A stretch of DNA of 37,659 nt from Sulfurovum sp. Lineage in GTDB: Bacteria; Campylobacterota; Campylobacteria; Campylobacterales; Sulfurovaceae. The stretch's first letter is position 1. Each line of letters opens with the position of its first letter. The DNA lies in the NCBI GenBank assembly GCA_030826885.1, contig JAUUDF010000027.1, forward strand, positions 1 through 37,659, read 5' to 3'. The notes beneath the pieces are model-generated. The model was not told the DNA's origin. It saw only the letters and a list, made by a program, of their open reading frames with translations, and did no database searches. Positions 17,803 to 26,531 of this stretch are shown piece after piece. The position numbers and the translations under genes were made by a program.

Positions 17803-18972
17803 GTGGAACGACTATTTTTTTATCTCTATACGATTGTCTCTGTTGTGCTTTATGTCGCAGCACTTCCTTTTCTTGTTTTTCTTTCTTTCAAAAGTAAATA
17901 CCGACACTCCATACCGGCACGCTTCTTTCTCTGGAAGAACCCTCCGCTCACATCTGACGGTATCTGGTTTCACAGCTGCAGTTTCGGGGAGGCCAAAGCG
18001 ATCAAACCGCTGGTTGAAGCGTTCGATGCTTCCGTGGTGCGTATGAGTACGACCACACAGACGGGCTATGAGGTCATAGAAGGGTATACAAAAGAGAGCA
18101 GATATCTGCCGTTCGAGCCCCTGCTTTTTGGCTGGCTGCGTCCGCAAAAGGCACTGGTGGTGATGGAGGCGGAGTTTTGGTATCTGCTCTTTGCACTGGC
18201 AAAGAGACATGGTGCCAAAACGCTGCTGATCAATGCCCGTATGAGTGACCGCTCTTTTCCGAAATACCAAAAAATGGCGTGGTTTTACCGGCGACTCTTT
18301 GCTTACATCGATGAAGTGTATGCCCAGACACCTTTGGATAAGGAGCGACTCGAGCTTTTAGGGGCAAAACATGTTACCGTCACGGGGAACATCAAGCTTG
18401 CCCTGCTGCCGAAAGTGACACGGCGTCTGGTGAAGCCTTCCGGGTTGCTTGTATGTGCGGCAAGTACCCATGAGGGTGAGGAAAAACTGATCCTCGATGC
18501 CTTTGTTGCGTTCAGGCAGGAGCACAAAGAGGCGAAACTTGCGATTGTGCCCCGCCATCCCGAGCGTTTTGACAAGGTGGTACAGCTGGTTGAAAAAGCT
18601 GCCCGGGAGTCAGGGATGACATGGCATCGTTTTTCACAGCAGGGAAATTTTGGGCAGGACATCACTGTGGTTGACAGGATGGGCGAACTGGTCAATCTTT
18701 ATGCCATCAGTGACCTTGTCATACTTGGCGGATCGTTTGTGCCCGTAGGCGGGCACAATGCGGCAGAGGCGGCACAGTTCGGCTGCCGTATGCTTTCCGG
18801 GCCACATTACTTTAACCAGCGTGAGATCTTCGATGCGGTTGAAGGCATTGTGGTGGTCGAAGCGGCAGACCTTGCCAAAAGGATGCAGCAGTATGGGCAG
18901 CTAAAGCCGTGCCGCATCCGCTATGAGAGCGATATAAGCCCTATTGTCAGGAGTCTGCAACGTGTTTTATGA
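17803..18972 (+). CDS. waaA: WaaA (KdtA), Kdo transferase of lipid A
   Basis: WaaA adds Kdo from CMP-Kdo to the lipid A precursor on the inner membrane, the first step of the LPS core. The product has an N-terminal membrane anchor, then the acceptor-side motif IWFHSCSFGEAKAI and, in the C-terminal GT-B half, VCAASTHEGEE, IVPRHPERF and GGSFVPVGGHNAAEAA. The frame is open back to TTG 17746, but GTG 17803 is preferred: it has GGAG upstream and yields the typical short leader before the anchor, giving 389 residues. It overlaps the next gene by 11 bases. Whether it adds one or two Kdo residues cannot be told. Confidence 0.93.
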   Translation: MERLFFYLYTIVSVVLYVAALPFLVFLSFKSKYRHSIPARFFLWKNPPLTSDGIWFHSCSFGEAKAIKPLVEAFDASVVRMSTTTQTGYEVIEGYTKESRYLPFEPLLFGWLRPQKALVVMEAEFWYLLFALAKRHGAKTLLINARMSDRSFPKYQKMAWFYRRLFAYIDEVYAQTPLDKERLELLGAKHVTVTGNIKLALLPKVTRRLVKPSGLLVCAASTHEGEEKLILDAFVAFRQEHKEAKLAIVPRHPERFDKVVQLVEKAARESGMTWHRFSQQGNFGQDITVVDRMGELVNLYAISDLVILGGSFVPVGGHNAAEAAQFGCRMLSGPHYFNQREIFDAVEGIVVVEAADLAKRMQQYGQLKPCRIRYESDISPIVRSLQRVL

Positions 18973-19258
18973 CATAGATAACGGTATGGTGAGTCTGCGT
19001 ATCAAAGCGCAGCCGGCAGCAAGCAGAAACGAATTTTGTGAAATCTATGGTGATGAGGCGATCAAAATACGTATCAAGGCGCCTGCAGTTGAAGGCGCGG
19101 CAAACAAGGAGCTGGTAAAATTCCTCTCCAAAAGTTTCAAAGTTGCCAAAAGTGACGTGGTGTTCAAGACAGGACAGAACAGCAAGATTAAGATCGTTCA
19201 GTTTCCGCTGACGGAACAGTTTGAAGCATGGGCAGCGTCCATGCAGAGTGAAAGGTAA
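18962..19258 (+). CDS. DUF167 (YggU) family protein
   Basis: The 98-residue product has the compact YggU fold signature: LRIKAQPAASRNEF, IKIRIKAPAVEGAANKELVKFLSKSFKV and VFKTGQNSKIKIVQF. The function is unknown. GTG 18962 is preferred to an in-frame TTG at 18944 because AGGAG lies 8 bases before it. The start lies within waaA, so translation is coupled. Confidence 0.88.
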   Translation: MFYDIDNGMVSLRIKAQPAASRNEFCEIYGDEAIKIRIKAPAVEGAANKELVKFLSKSFKVAKSDVVFKTGQNSKIKIVQFPLTEQFEAWAASMQSER

Positions 19259-19263
19259 AAAAT

Positions 19264-20001
19264 ATGGCTAAAGAGAAAGCATACAAGGTACTCGCACAGC
19301 AGCAGGGTATCTCCAACAAGAAGGCCAAAGAGCTAATAGACAGGGGACTGGTCTATGTCGGTGATAAGAAAGTCAAGATCGCCAGAGCGGAGATCAGTGA
19401 CCAGACGACGTTTCGCATAGAGTACCCCGAAGAGATAGAGATAATCTATGAAGATGAAAATATTGTCGCGGTGAACAAACCCGCCCAGATAGACAGTTAC
19501 GACATTCAGGATGCCATTGAAGGTGCGGAGCTTCTGCACAGACTTGATCGTGATACATCAGGGGTATTGCTGCTTGGACGTAACGAAGCGTTTATTCAAA
19601 AAGCGATCAACGAATTCAAAAACAGACGGGTAGAGAAGGAGTATGTCGCATGGGTTGAGGGTGTCGTCTGTGAAGAGATGGAGATCGACGAGCCCATCTT
19701 TACCATTAAAAAAGGCAAAGCCTTCTCCATGATCGACCCTGTGCGAGGCAAAAAGGCGCATACGGTTGTGATTCCCGAAGAGGTGCAGGGCAAAAAGTCA
19801 AAGGTGCATATGCGCATTACGACAGGACGTACACATCAGATACGGGTCCATCTTGCCGATGCGGGGCATCCCATTGTCGGTGATGAACAGTACGGCAGCC
19901 GTACGCAGAGCAAGCGTATTTTGTTGCACTCTGCGAAGATAAAGCTGCTCGATTACACCTTTGAAGCCAAAGAGCCCAAAGATATCGCGCGTTACAAGTA
20001 A
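19264..20001 (+). CDS. RluA-family pseudouridine synthase with S4 domain
   Basis: This enzyme isomerises uridine to pseudouridine in rRNA. Residues 1-50 form an S4 RNA-binding domain (VLAQQQGISNKKAKELIDRGLVYV). The catalytic domain has the RluA signature HRLDRDTSGVLL with catalytic D95, and the C-terminal RTHQIRVHLADAGHPIVGDEQYG. The 245-residue length is short for RluD but usual for epsilon-type family members. The target position is not predictable by eye. It starts 5 bases after the DUF167 gene. Confidence 0.92.
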   Translation: MAKEKAYKVLAQQQGISNKKAKELIDRGLVYVGDKKVKIARAEISDQTTFRIEYPEEIEIIYEDENIVAVNKPAQIDSYDIQDAIEGAELLHRLDRDTSGVLLLGRNEAFIQKAINEFKNRRVEKEYVAWVEGVVCEEMEIDEPIFTIKKGKAFSMIDPVRGKKAHTVVIPEEVQGKKSKVHMRITTGRTHQIRVHLADAGHPIVGDEQYGSRTQSKRILLHSAKIKLLDYTFEAKEPKDIARYK

Positions 20002-20010
20002 CAGCATAAT

Positions 20011-20021
20011 TTTGGTAAAAT
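20011..20021 (+). promoter_or_regulatory. ffh: promoter of ffh
   Basis: TTTTGGTAAAATCGCGG matches the extended -10 seen before rpsP and at 16920. It predicts a leader of about 38 nt. Confidence 0.5.
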
Positions 20022-20065
20022 CGCGGCAGTATTACTTAAAGAAAAAGATAAAAATAGGGCAAAAG

Positions 20066-21424
20066 ATGTTTGATACGTTAACCGACAGTTTTAAAAATGC
20101 CATAGGCAAAATCCGTTTTCACGATGATGAAAAAGCACTGAAAAAAGCGACGACGGAGCTGAAAAAATCCCTGCTAAAAGCGGATGTACACCATAAAGTG
20201 GTCAAAGAGCTTATCACGTCGGTAGAACGTGAGACCAAAAAGAACGGTGTAGGAAAAGACAACTTCCTCAAAGCGCTTCAGGAGAAGCTGACCGATATTC
20301 TCACAATAGAGGGTGCGCCAAAAGGTTTTACTTTTGCCTCCAAGCCACCGACAGTGGTACTGATGATCGGTCTGCAGGGATCGGGTAAGACGACGACGAC
20401 CGGAAAGCTCGCCTATTTTCTCAAAGAGCAGAAGAAAAAGAAAGTGCTCATTGTTGCTGCGGATCTTCAGCGTCTGGCTGCGGTAGAACAGCTGCGTCAG
20501 ATCACCGAACAGATAGAGGTCGATCTGGTAGCCGATGAAGAGGCAAAGCCTGAAGAGATCGTCAAAAGAGGGCTTGAAAAGGCCCAAAAAGAGCTCTATG
20601 ATGTCGTACTCATCGATACCGCCGGTCGTCTGGCGATCGATGAGGAGCTGATGGAAGAGCTTGCCCGTGTCAAAGAAGTGGCGCAGCCGGATGAACTCTT
20701 CTATGTCGCCGATGCGATGACAGGGCAGGATGCGGTACGTACGGCACAGACCTTCAAGGAGAAGATCGGCATCACCGGGGTGATTCTGACCAAGTTTGAC
20801 GGTGACTCCAAAGGGGGTGTGGCACTCGGGCTGACACAGCAGGTAGGTGTACCGCTGCGCTTTATCGGAGCAGGTGAAAAGATGCCTGATCTTGAGCAGT
20901 TCATTCCTGATCGAATCGTCAGCCGTCTGATGGGTGCGGGAGATGTGGAGTCTCTGGCAGAAAAAGCTGCCGCGGCGATCGACCCTAAAGAGGCCAAGCG
21001 CATGACCCAAAAGATCAAGAAGGGGCAGTTCAACTTCAATGATTTTCTTGATCAGATGGAGCAGATGAAGAAGCTCGGAAGTATGAAATCGATCATGGGA
21101 ATGATTCCGGGTATGGGCAACATGGCGAAACAGATCGGCGATATGGATCTGGAAAACTCCGAAGAGATCCGCATGATCAAAGCGATGGTCAGTTCCATGA
21201 CACCCAAAGAGAGAGAGAATCCCGATTTGCTCAACAATACACGAAAACGCCGTATTGCTGCGGGTGCAGGACTCGACCAGGCAAAGGTTAACCGTGTGCT
21301 CAAGCAGTTCAAGAGCGCAGCAAAGATGGCCAAGAAGCTCTCGGGAAAAGGCGGCATGAAACAGATGCAGGATCTGATGAAGCAGATGCAGGGCGGCGGA
21401 GGATTTCCGGGAATGCCGCGTTAA
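20066..21424 (+). CDS. ffh: signal recognition particle protein Ffh
   Basis: Ffh binds 4.5S RNA and signal sequences of nascent membrane proteins and docks with FtsY through its GTPase. The 452-residue protein has an N domain, then G1 GLQGSGKTTTTGKLA, DTAGRLAIDEELM, TKFDGDSKGG and GAGEKMPDLEQF in the G domain, and a Met-rich M domain (GMIPGMGNM to the end GGFPGMPR). The ATG at 20066 is used because it gives the usual N-terminus (MFDTLTDSFKNAIGKIRF). The frame is open to ATG 19961, but that lies inside the previous gene. The 4.5S RNA gene is not in the window. Confidence 0.98.
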   Translation: MFDTLTDSFKNAIGKIRFHDDEKALKKATTELKKSLLKADVHHKVVKELITSVERETKKNGVGKDNFLKALQEKLTDILTIEGAPKGFTFASKPPTVVLMIGLQGSGKTTTTGKLAYFLKEQKKKKVLIVAADLQRLAAVEQLRQITEQIEVDLVADEEAKPEEIVKRGLEKAQKELYDVVLIDTAGRLAIDEELMEELARVKEVAQPDELFYVADAMTGQDAVRTAQTFKEKIGITGVILTKFDGDSKGGVALGLTQQVGVPLRFIGAGEKMPDLEQFIPDRIVSRLMGAGDVESLAEKAAAAIDPKEAKRMTQKIKKGQFNFNDFLDQMEQMKKLGSMKSIMGMIPGMGNMAKQIGDMDLENSEEIRMIKAMVSSMTPKERENPDLLNNTRKRRIAAGAGLDQAKVNRVLKQFKSAAKMAKKLSGKGGMKQMQDLMKQMQGGGGFPGMPR

Positions 21425-21474
21425 GCGGTGAATGCCTATTTTCGGATTTGATTTTATACTAACTTAAAAAATAT

Positions 21475-21485
21475 TTGGGTATAAT
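21475..21485 (+). promoter_or_regulatory. rpsP: promoter of rpsP
   Basis: TATTTGGGTATAATCGCG contains a perfect TATAAT (21480-21485) with the TTTGGG flank. The transcript would carry a leader of about 120 nt before rpsP, unusually long for this window. Confidence 0.65.
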
Positions 21486-21546
21486 CGCGTTCCAAAAGTC
21501 TTGATGAGTGCGTTGGGTCATTAAAAAGCAGTTGTCAGGACTTGAA

Positions 21547-21578
21547 GGTATGGTGTGCCGATCCTCCGGTGCAATACC
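21547..21578 (+). promoter_or_regulatory. hairpin in the rpsP leader
   Basis: GGTAT (21547-21551) pairs with ATACC (21574-21578); after a GG bulge, TGTGCC (21554-21559) pairs with GGTGCA (21568-21573) using two G-U pairs, around an 8-nt loop. An AAGTC/GACTT pair upstream could form a second helix. Such structure before a ribosomal protein operon suggests autogenous control, but I know of no described leader that matches. Confidence 0.35.
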
Positions 21579-21614
21579 TCTCTAAGCAAAAGAAAATACA
21601 TACAAGGAAAAACA

Positions 21615-21845
21615 ATGACAGTGATCAGAATGACAAGAATGGGTAGAAAGAAAAAGCCGTTTTACAGAATCGTAGTAACAGACAGCAGAAAAAGAAGAGA
21701 CGGTGGCTGGATCGAGTCTATCGGACACTACAATCCTGTATCTGCAAACAAAGAACTCACACTTGATGAAGAGAGACTCAACTACTGGCTGAGCGTCGGT
21801 GCACAGATGAGCCCAACCGTTAAAAGACTCGCAGGCAAAAAATAA
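21615..21845 (+). CDS. rpsP: ribosomal protein bS16
   Basis: bS16 is a 30S assembly protein. The 76-residue product shows the family opening [24 protein letters not shown] and SIGHYNPVS, and ends in a short basic tail. The ATG at 21615 follows AAGGAAA; an in-frame ATG at 21555 lies in the leader hairpin and is unlikely. It begins the rpsP-khpA-rimM-trmD-rplS operon. Confidence 0.98.
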   Translation: MTVIRMTRMGRKKKPFYRIVVTDSRKRRDGGWIESIGHYNPVSANKELTLDEERLNYWLSVGAQMSPTVKRLAGKK

Positions 21846-21850
21846 GCCCG

Positions 21851-22093
21851 ATGGTCAAAGAGTTCCTTCTTACCTATACCACACTGCTGGTGAACCATCC
21901 TGACGACATCTCCGTCGAGATAGAAGAGGTAGATGAAGGCTTCGATGAGATCACCATTTTTGCAAACAGCGAAGATGTCGGTAAACTCATTGGAAAAGAA
22001 GGTCGCATGATCAATGCGATCAAAACCGTCATTTCGGGCTGTAAAGCCAAAGGCGGGAAAAACTACCGTGTCAATGTTAAAGCGGCAGCGTAA
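21851..22093 (+). CDS. khpA: KH-domain RNA-binding protein KhpA
   Basis: The 80-residue protein is a single KH domain with the GxxG loop in GKLIGKEGRMINAIKTVI. KhpA-type proteins bind RNA, often with KhpB, and influence ribosome biogenesis, sRNA action or cell length in different bacteria. It lies between rpsP and rimM as in many bacteria, 5 bases after rpsP. Confidence 0.93.
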   Translation: MVKEFLLTYTTLLVNHPDDISVEIEEVDEGFDEITIFANSEDVGKLIGKEGRMINAIKTVISGCKAKGGKNYRVNVKAAA

Positions 22094-22098
22094 AGACA

Positions 22099-22626
22099 AT
22101 GTCACATGAACAATTCTTCATCGCCCAGATAGGGCGAACGGTCGGACTTCACGGCGACTTGAAACTCCATTTACATACAGATTTTCCGGAACAGTTTAAA
22201 AAAGGCAACAGTTTCCAAAGTTCACGCGGCATGCTGCGTATTGCCGAAGCGAACCTCAAGCGCGGTACGTTGCGTTTTGAAGGGTATGAGAGTATTGACG
22301 AAGCGAAAAAGCTGATCAACGTCAAACTCTATGCCGATGAAGCACAGACCAAAGCCAACTGCAACCTCAAAGAGGGGGAGCACTTCTGGTTCGACATTAT
22401 CGGCTCCACACTCAAAGAGGGTGATGAAGTGCTGGGCAGCATTGAAGAGATACAGCGTATGGCAGATGTCGATTATCTTGCTATCAAAACTGACAGCAAA
22501 CTTGTCGATGCGGGACTCCCCAAACACTTTCTGCTTCCCTATATTGACCGGTACATTATCAAGGCGGACACGGAGACCAAAACAGTCTATGCCAAAGATG
22601 CCAAAGATGTACTGGAGGCAAGTTAG
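22099..22626 (+). CDS. rimM: 16S rRNA processing protein RimM
   Basis: RimM helps mature the 30S head region and binds protein S19. The 175-residue product has the N-terminal barrel motif IAQIGRTVGLHGDLKLH and the PRC-barrel-like C-terminal segment HFLLPYIDRYI. Length and position before trmD are typical. Confidence 0.94.
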   Translation: MSHEQFFIAQIGRTVGLHGDLKLHLHTDFPEQFKKGNSFQSSRGMLRIAEANLKRGTLRFEGYESIDEAKKLINVKLYADEAQTKANCNLKEGEHFWFDIIGSTLKEGDEVLGSIEEIQRMADVDYLAIKTDSKLVDAGLPKHFLLPYIDRYIIKADTETKTVYAKDAKDVLEAS

Positions 22627-22631
22627 TCCCC

Positions 22632-23327
22632 ATGCGCTTTACCTTTGTAACCCTTTTCCCGCAGCTTGTCGAAGGGTATTTTGGCGGCAGTATTCTCGGA
22701 CGCGCCTGTGAAGAGGGGAAGATACGCATTGACTTCCGCAATCCGCGTGACTATACCAAAGACAAGTTCAACCGTGTCGACGCCCCGATGATAGGCGGCG
22801 GTGCCGGTATGCTGATGACACCGCAACCGTTGATGGACACACTCAAGACACTTAAAGAGACCTCCCCTCATGCGCATATTGTGTTTTTGACACCGGTCGC
22901 CAAACGTTTTACGCAGAACGATGCCAAAAGGCTGGCAAAAAAAGAGCATCTGGTACTCGTAAGCGGCCGTTATGAGGGAGTCGATGAACGGGTCATCGAA
23001 GCAATGGCGGATGAGGTCTTCTCCATCGGTGACTATGTGCTTACCGGCGGTGAACTTGCCAGCATGGTGCTTTGCGATACCATCAGCCGTAATGTGGAAG
23101 GAGTCCTTGGAAACAGCGACTCCCTGCAGGTAGAGAGCTTCGAAGAGCCGCTTTTGGAAGCGCCTTCTTTCACCAAGCCCACAAATTATGAAGATCGTGA
23201 AGTCGTTTCAGAGTTCTTAAAGGGTAATCATAGTAAAATCACGGACTTAAAAAGAGGGTTGGCTTTGTGCAAAACAAAGTACTTTCGACCAGACTTATAC
23301 AAAAAAGGTATAACAGATGAGAAATAA
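22632..23327 (+). CDS. trmD: tRNA (guanine-37-N1) methyltransferase TrmD
   Basis: TrmD methylates G37 of tRNAs that read CNN and CGG codons and so prevents frameshifting. The 231-residue protein has [44 protein letters not shown], and [14 protein letters not shown] of the knotted SAM site. Its stop overlaps the rplS start by 11 bases. A TAAAATCACGG stretch near 23233 inside the gene could be an internal promoter for rplS. Confidence 0.97.
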   Translation: MRFTFVTLFPQLVEGYFGGSILGRACEEGKIRIDFRNPRDYTKDKFNRVDAPMIGGGAGMLMTPQPLMDTLKTLKETSPHAHIVFLTPVAKRFTQNDAKRLAKKEHLVLVSGRYEGVDERVIEAMADEVFSIGDYVLTGGELASMVLCDTISRNVEGVLGNSDSLQVESFEEPLLEAPSFTKPTNYEDREVVSEFLKGNHSKITDLKRGLALCKTKYFRPDLYKKGITDEK

Positions 23328-23676
23328 ATACATTGAAAGCTTTGAACAAGCACAGTTGGAAGGCAAGAGTGTTCCTGAATTCAGAGCCGGTGACACGATC
23401 AGGGTTGCGGTAAGAATTAAAGAAGGTGACAAAACAAGAGTACAGAACTTCGAAGGTGTCTGTATCGCTATCAGAGGTCAGGGTACCGGAAGAACTTTCA
23501 ACGTAAGAAAGATCGGTGCGAACTCTGTAGGTGTAGAAAGAATCTTCCCTCTTTACTCCGAGTCTATCGAGAGCATCGAAGTGCTTAGACGCGGACGTGT
23601 CAGACGTGCGAAACTTTTCTACCTTAGAGATCTCAAAGGTAAAGCAGCACGTATCAAAGAACTTCGCCGCAAATAG
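23317..23676 (+). CDS. rplS: ribosomal protein bL19
   Basis: bL19 sits at the 30S-50S interface. The 119-residue product has the family features [50 protein letters not shown] and the basic end [20 protein letters not shown]. It closes the operon and is followed by a strong terminator. Confidence 0.98.
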   Translation: MRNKYIESFEQAQLEGKSVPEFRAGDTIRVAVRIKEGDKTRVQNFEGVCIAIRGQGTGRTFNVRKIGANSVGVERIFPLYSESIESIEVLRRGRVRRAKLFYLRDLKGKAARIKELRRK

Positions 23677-23690
23677 TTCTTTTTTCTTCT

Positions 23691-23724
23691 TTCCCGCATC
23701 TTTGCGGGAGAACTTTTCTTTTAT
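23691..23724 (+). terminator. intrinsic terminator of the rpsP-rplS operon
   Basis: TCCCGCA (23692-23698) pairs exactly with TGCGGGA (23703-23709) around TCTT, followed by a T-rich tract (CTTTTCTTTTATT). It starts about 15 nt after the rplS stop. Confidence 0.85.
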
Positions 23725-23792
23725 TAATCGTAAGCTCCTTCATCACAACCAAAAATTAAAAAATATCTTTACACTCCACTCATTTTTTTCAT

Positions 23793-23826
23793 GCATATTT
23801 TATGCGAGTCAAGCTATAAAACATGC
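23793..23826 (-). repeat. stem-loop after the HAD gene
   Basis: On the minus strand GCATGTTTTA pairs with TAAAATATGC (one G-U) around a 14-nt loop, starting 7 nt past the HAD stop. No T run follows on that strand, so termination is uncertain. The rest of the gap between rplS and this gene, 23725-23792, shows nothing I can name. Confidence 0.35.
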
Positions 23827-23832
23827 TATATG

Positions 23833-24300
23833 TTATCTTCTTAACGTTGCAATCAGACGCTTGGTATTGCTAAGGAGCGATAAGGCATCCTCAACGGTTT
23901 TGACTGCAATATCGGAAGCGAGAAGTGTCTGTGTGCAGCACCCCTCATCGCCGATGACGGCAATGCCGATGGCAGCGGCTTTGAGCATAAGGGTATCGTT
24001 GTTTCCGTTTCCAATGGCGACACACTTTTCTTTACCCAGAGCCTCTATGAAGTCGGCTTTCTCCTGCGTATGGTCACTGCTTGAGATGACTTTGATCTTA
24101 ACGTTGTAGTCCTCAAGCTCTTTTTGTACACTGCCGAAGGTGTCGGCAGTGATGACATGGATGGTGAAGTGTTGTTGTAGTGCTTGAAAGAGCGTTTTGA
24201 CGCCGGGAAGGACTTTGCCGTCTTTTGCGATGGTACCGTTATAGTCACAGACAATGTCGCTAAGTGCATAGGTGTCCAAATTGGGTATGGATATGGTCAT
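23833..24300 (-). CDS. HAD-superfamily phosphatase, soluble P-type ATPase-like
   Basis: The 155-residue product is a minimal HAD fold with no cap: motif I D19-Y-N-G-T23 ([15 protein letters not shown]), motif II ITADT, and motif [23 protein letters not shown]. The DYNGT form, with Asn in place of the second Asp, resembles the small proteins that look like the phosphorylation domain of P-type ATPases (COG4087 type). Phosphatase activity is probable; the substrate is unknown. It is divergent from selD and separated from it by one promoter region. Confidence 0.85.
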   Translation of the reverse strand: MTISIPNLDTYALSDIVCDYNGTIAKDGKVLPGVKTLFQALQQHFTIHVITADTFGSVQKELEDYNVKIKVISSSDHTQEKADFIEALGKEKCVAIGNGNNDTLMLKAAAIGIAVIGDEGCCTQTLLASDIAVKTVEDALSLLSNTKRLIATLRR

Positions 24301-24318
24301 ATTTTACTCCAATAGGGG

Positions 24319-24324
24319 TATAAT
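24319..24324 (+). promoter_or_regulatory. selD: promoter of selD
   Basis: AATAGGGGTATAATCTTGC has a perfect TATAAT preceded by GGGG, giving a leader of about 25 nt with AAAAGGA before the ATG. Confidence 0.55.
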
Positions 24325-24355
24325 CTTGCATAGTATAACCAAAAGGATGTTAACC

Positions 24356-25387
24356 ATGGAAACCGTAAAACTGACAGAGTACAGCCACGGAGCGGGATGC
24401 GGCTGTAAAATTTCACCGATGCTGCTTGAGGAGATACTCGATACAACACGTGAAAACATTGTTTATCCGGAGCTTTTGGTGGGAAACGCCAACAAGGATG
24501 ATGCCGCTGCATATGATTTGGGAAATGGTACATCCGTGCTTTCTACGACAGATTTCTTTATGCCGATCGTAGATGATCCGTTCACGTTTGGCAAGATTGC
24601 CGCGACCAATGCGCTCAGTGACATCTATGCCATGGGCGGCAAGCCTTTGATGGCCATTTCTATTTTCGGCTGGCCGATCGACAAACTCTCCGCCGAAGTG
24701 GGACGCGCGGTCATCGACGGTGGGCGTGCCGTATGCGAGGAGGCGGGTATTCCCCTTGCCGGCGGTCACTCCATCGACTCTCCGGAGCCTATTTTCGGGC
24801 TGGCAGCAACGGGACTGGTGGAGAATGCCAACCTGATGACCAATGACGGCGCTAAAGAAGGGTGTCTGCTCTTTTTGACCAAACCGCTTGGAATCGGTAT
24901 TTTGACAACGGCACAAAAGCAGAAGAAGATCGCGCCGGGTGAGATCGATCCGGCAATTGAAGCCATGACGACACTGAACAAAGCGGGTGAAACATTTGCC
25001 GCACTCGACGGGGTGGTTGCCATGACCGACGTGACCGGGTTTGGTCTGTTGGGACACCTCAAAGAGCTCTGTGAGAGCAGTAACATCGGTGCGACAGTCT
25101 GGTTTGACAAAGTGCCGCTGCTGCCCAATGTCGAGAAGTATCGCCAGATGGGGTGTATCCCCGGCGGTGCAAAGAAAAACTTTGCCAGCTACGGAGAGAG
25201 CATCAGTGAAATGACGCAGCAGCAGCGCGAGATACTCTGCGATGCACAGACATCCGGCGGACTGCTTGTGGTAGTGACCAAAGAGGGAGTCGATGCCTTC
25301 CTTGATGCCGCTGCACAACAAGGACTCTCACTCGATCCGATCGGTGAGACCCATGCACAGGGCGAGAAGCTCATTGAGGTAGCGTAG
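24356..25387 (+). CDS. selD: selenophosphate synthase SelD
   Basis: SelD makes selenophosphate from selenide and ATP, the selenium donor for 2-selenouridine in tRNA and for selenocysteine. The 343-residue protein has the N-terminal glycine-rich active-site loop [12 protein letters not shown] with Cys15 and Lys18, matching C17 and K20 of the E. coli enzyme, so the catalytic residue is Cys, not selenocysteine. Further motifs are [37 protein letters not shown] and [14 protein letters not shown] 24356 is preferred over upstream in-frame codons because of AAAAGGA at the right distance. The stop overlaps the GTG of mnmH, so the pair is a dedicated selenium unit. No selA or selB lies in the window. 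Confidence 0.97.
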   Translation: METVKLTEYSHGAGCGCKISPMLLEEILDTTRENIVYPELLVGNANKDDAAAYDLGNGTSVLSTTDFFMPIVDDPFTFGKIAATNALSDIYAMGGKPLMAISIFGWPIDKLSAEVGRAVIDGGRAVCEEAGIPLAGGHSIDSPEPIFGLAATGLVENANLMTNDGAKEGCLLFLTKPLGIGILTTAQKQKKIAPGEIDPAIEAMTTLNKAGETFAALDGVVAMTDVTGFGLLGHLKELCESSNIGATVWFDKVPLLPNVEKYRQMGCIPGGAKKNFASYGESISEMTQQQREILCDAQTSGGLLVVVTKEGVDAFLDAAAQQGLSLDPIGETHAQGEKLIEVA

Positions 25388-26493
25388 TGCCGACACTGCC
25401 GCTGACAGACGACTTTAAGCAGATCGTGCTGAACAATACGCCTCTTATTGATGTGCGCGCACCCGTAGAGTTTGCCAGGGGAGCATTCCCCCATGCGGTG
25501 AATCTGCCATTGATGGAAGATGAAGAGCGCCAGCTGGTAGGCATTTGCTACAAGGAAAAAGGCAATGCCGAAGCGGTCAAACTGGGACATCGGCTCGTCA
25601 GCGGCAAGATTAGACAGGCGCGCATCGAGGCGTGGCGGCAGTTCATGCATGCCCACCCCGATGCAATGCTCTACTGTTTCAGAGGCGGACAGCGTTCACA
25701 GATCGCCCAGGAGTGGATTGCCCAGAGCGGAGAGGTTATTACCCGGATCAAAGGCGGTTACAAGGCGTTTCGGAACTACCTGATGGCAGAGACTGAAGCG
25801 TCCGTAAGCCGTTTTGAACCGATCATCCTCGGCGGCAGAACAGGATCCGGCAAGACGCTGCTGATCGAAACACTGAAGGGGGCGGTCGATCTGGAAGGGC
25901 TGGCGAACCATCGAGGCTCTTCCTTTGGACGCCATACCACTCCTCAGCCGACACAGATCGCCTTTGAGGATGCATTGGCGTATGACCTCATACAGAAACT
26001 CGAAGCGGGACACAGAAAACTTGTGTTCGAGGATGAAGGACGCAATATCGGGCGGCTTTACCTGCCTCAGACATTTAGCGACCATCTCGCAGCCGGAGCG
26101 CTTGTCATTCTGGAGACACCGATGTCTGAGCGTGTGGAGATCACCTTCGATGAATATGTACGCGAGGAGCAGCATGCGTTTGAAACAGATTTTGGCAAAG
26201 AGATTGGGATGCAAAAATGGCGTGAGGCGATACTCAATGCCATGAGCCGCATACAGAAACGTCTGGGCGGGCTGCGCTACAAAACACTTGTCGATATGTT
26301 TGAAAGTGCCTACAGAGAGCAGGAACGTTCAGGTTCGCTTGAAGCACATAAAGGATGGGTGGAGTATCTGCTTGGTGAGTATTACGATCCGATGTATGAT
26401 TACCAGATAGCCAAACGAGAGGAGCTGATTGTTTTTAGAGGCGATCGTGCTGAAGTAGAATCGTTTCTTGCTGATCGTATGACCCAAATCTGA
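25387..26493 (+). CDS. mnmH: tRNA 2-selenouridine synthase MnmH (SelU)
   Basis: MnmH replaces sulfur by selenium in mnm5s2U34 of tRNA, via a geranylated intermediate, using selenophosphate from SelD. The 368-residue protein has an N-terminal rhodanese domain with the catalytic Cys97 in YCFRGGQRS (the same number as in E. coli), and a P-loop domain with Walker A GGRTGSGKT (about residues 149-157). Other motifs are HRGSSFGRHTTPQPTQ and FEDEGRNIGRLYLP. The start is GTG 25387, sharing a base with the selD stop. The selD-mnmH pairing strongly supports both calls. Confidence 0.96.
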   Translation: MPTLPLTDDFKQIVLNNTPLIDVRAPVEFARGAFPHAVNLPLMEDEERQLVGICYKEKGNAEAVKLGHRLVSGKIRQARIEAWRQFMHAHPDAMLYCFRGGQRSQIAQEWIAQSGEVITRIKGGYKAFRNYLMAETEASVSRFEPIILGGRTGSGKTLLIETLKGAVDLEGLANHRGSSFGRHTTPQPTQIAFEDALAYDLIQKLEAGHRKLVFEDEGRNIGRLYLPQTFSDHLAAGALVILETPMSERVEITFDEYVREEQHAFETDFGKEIGMQKWREAILNAMSRIQKRLGGLRYKTLVDMFESAYREQERSGSLEAHKGWVEYLLGEYYDPMYDYQIAKREELIVFRGDRAEVESFLADRMTQI

Positions 26494-26531
26494 TTTTGCT
26501 ACAATAATGTTTTATAATTGAAGGTGATCGT

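Noticed and set aside
19961-20065. N-terminal extension of Ffh by 35 residues
   Set aside because: It lies within the pseudouridine synthase gene and its downstream promoter, and Ffh proteins start at the MFDTLTDSF segment.
23833-24300. Asn in place of the second Asp of the HAD motif I as a sign of an inactive enzyme
   Set aside because: The DYNGT form is, as far as I recall, usual in the small P-type-ATPase-like HAD group, so it is not evidence of inactivity.
24272-24355. N-terminal extension of SelD by 28 residues
   Set aside because: It covers the promoter and overlaps the divergent HAD gene; the ATG at 24356 has a good ribosome binding site and gives the normal N-terminus.
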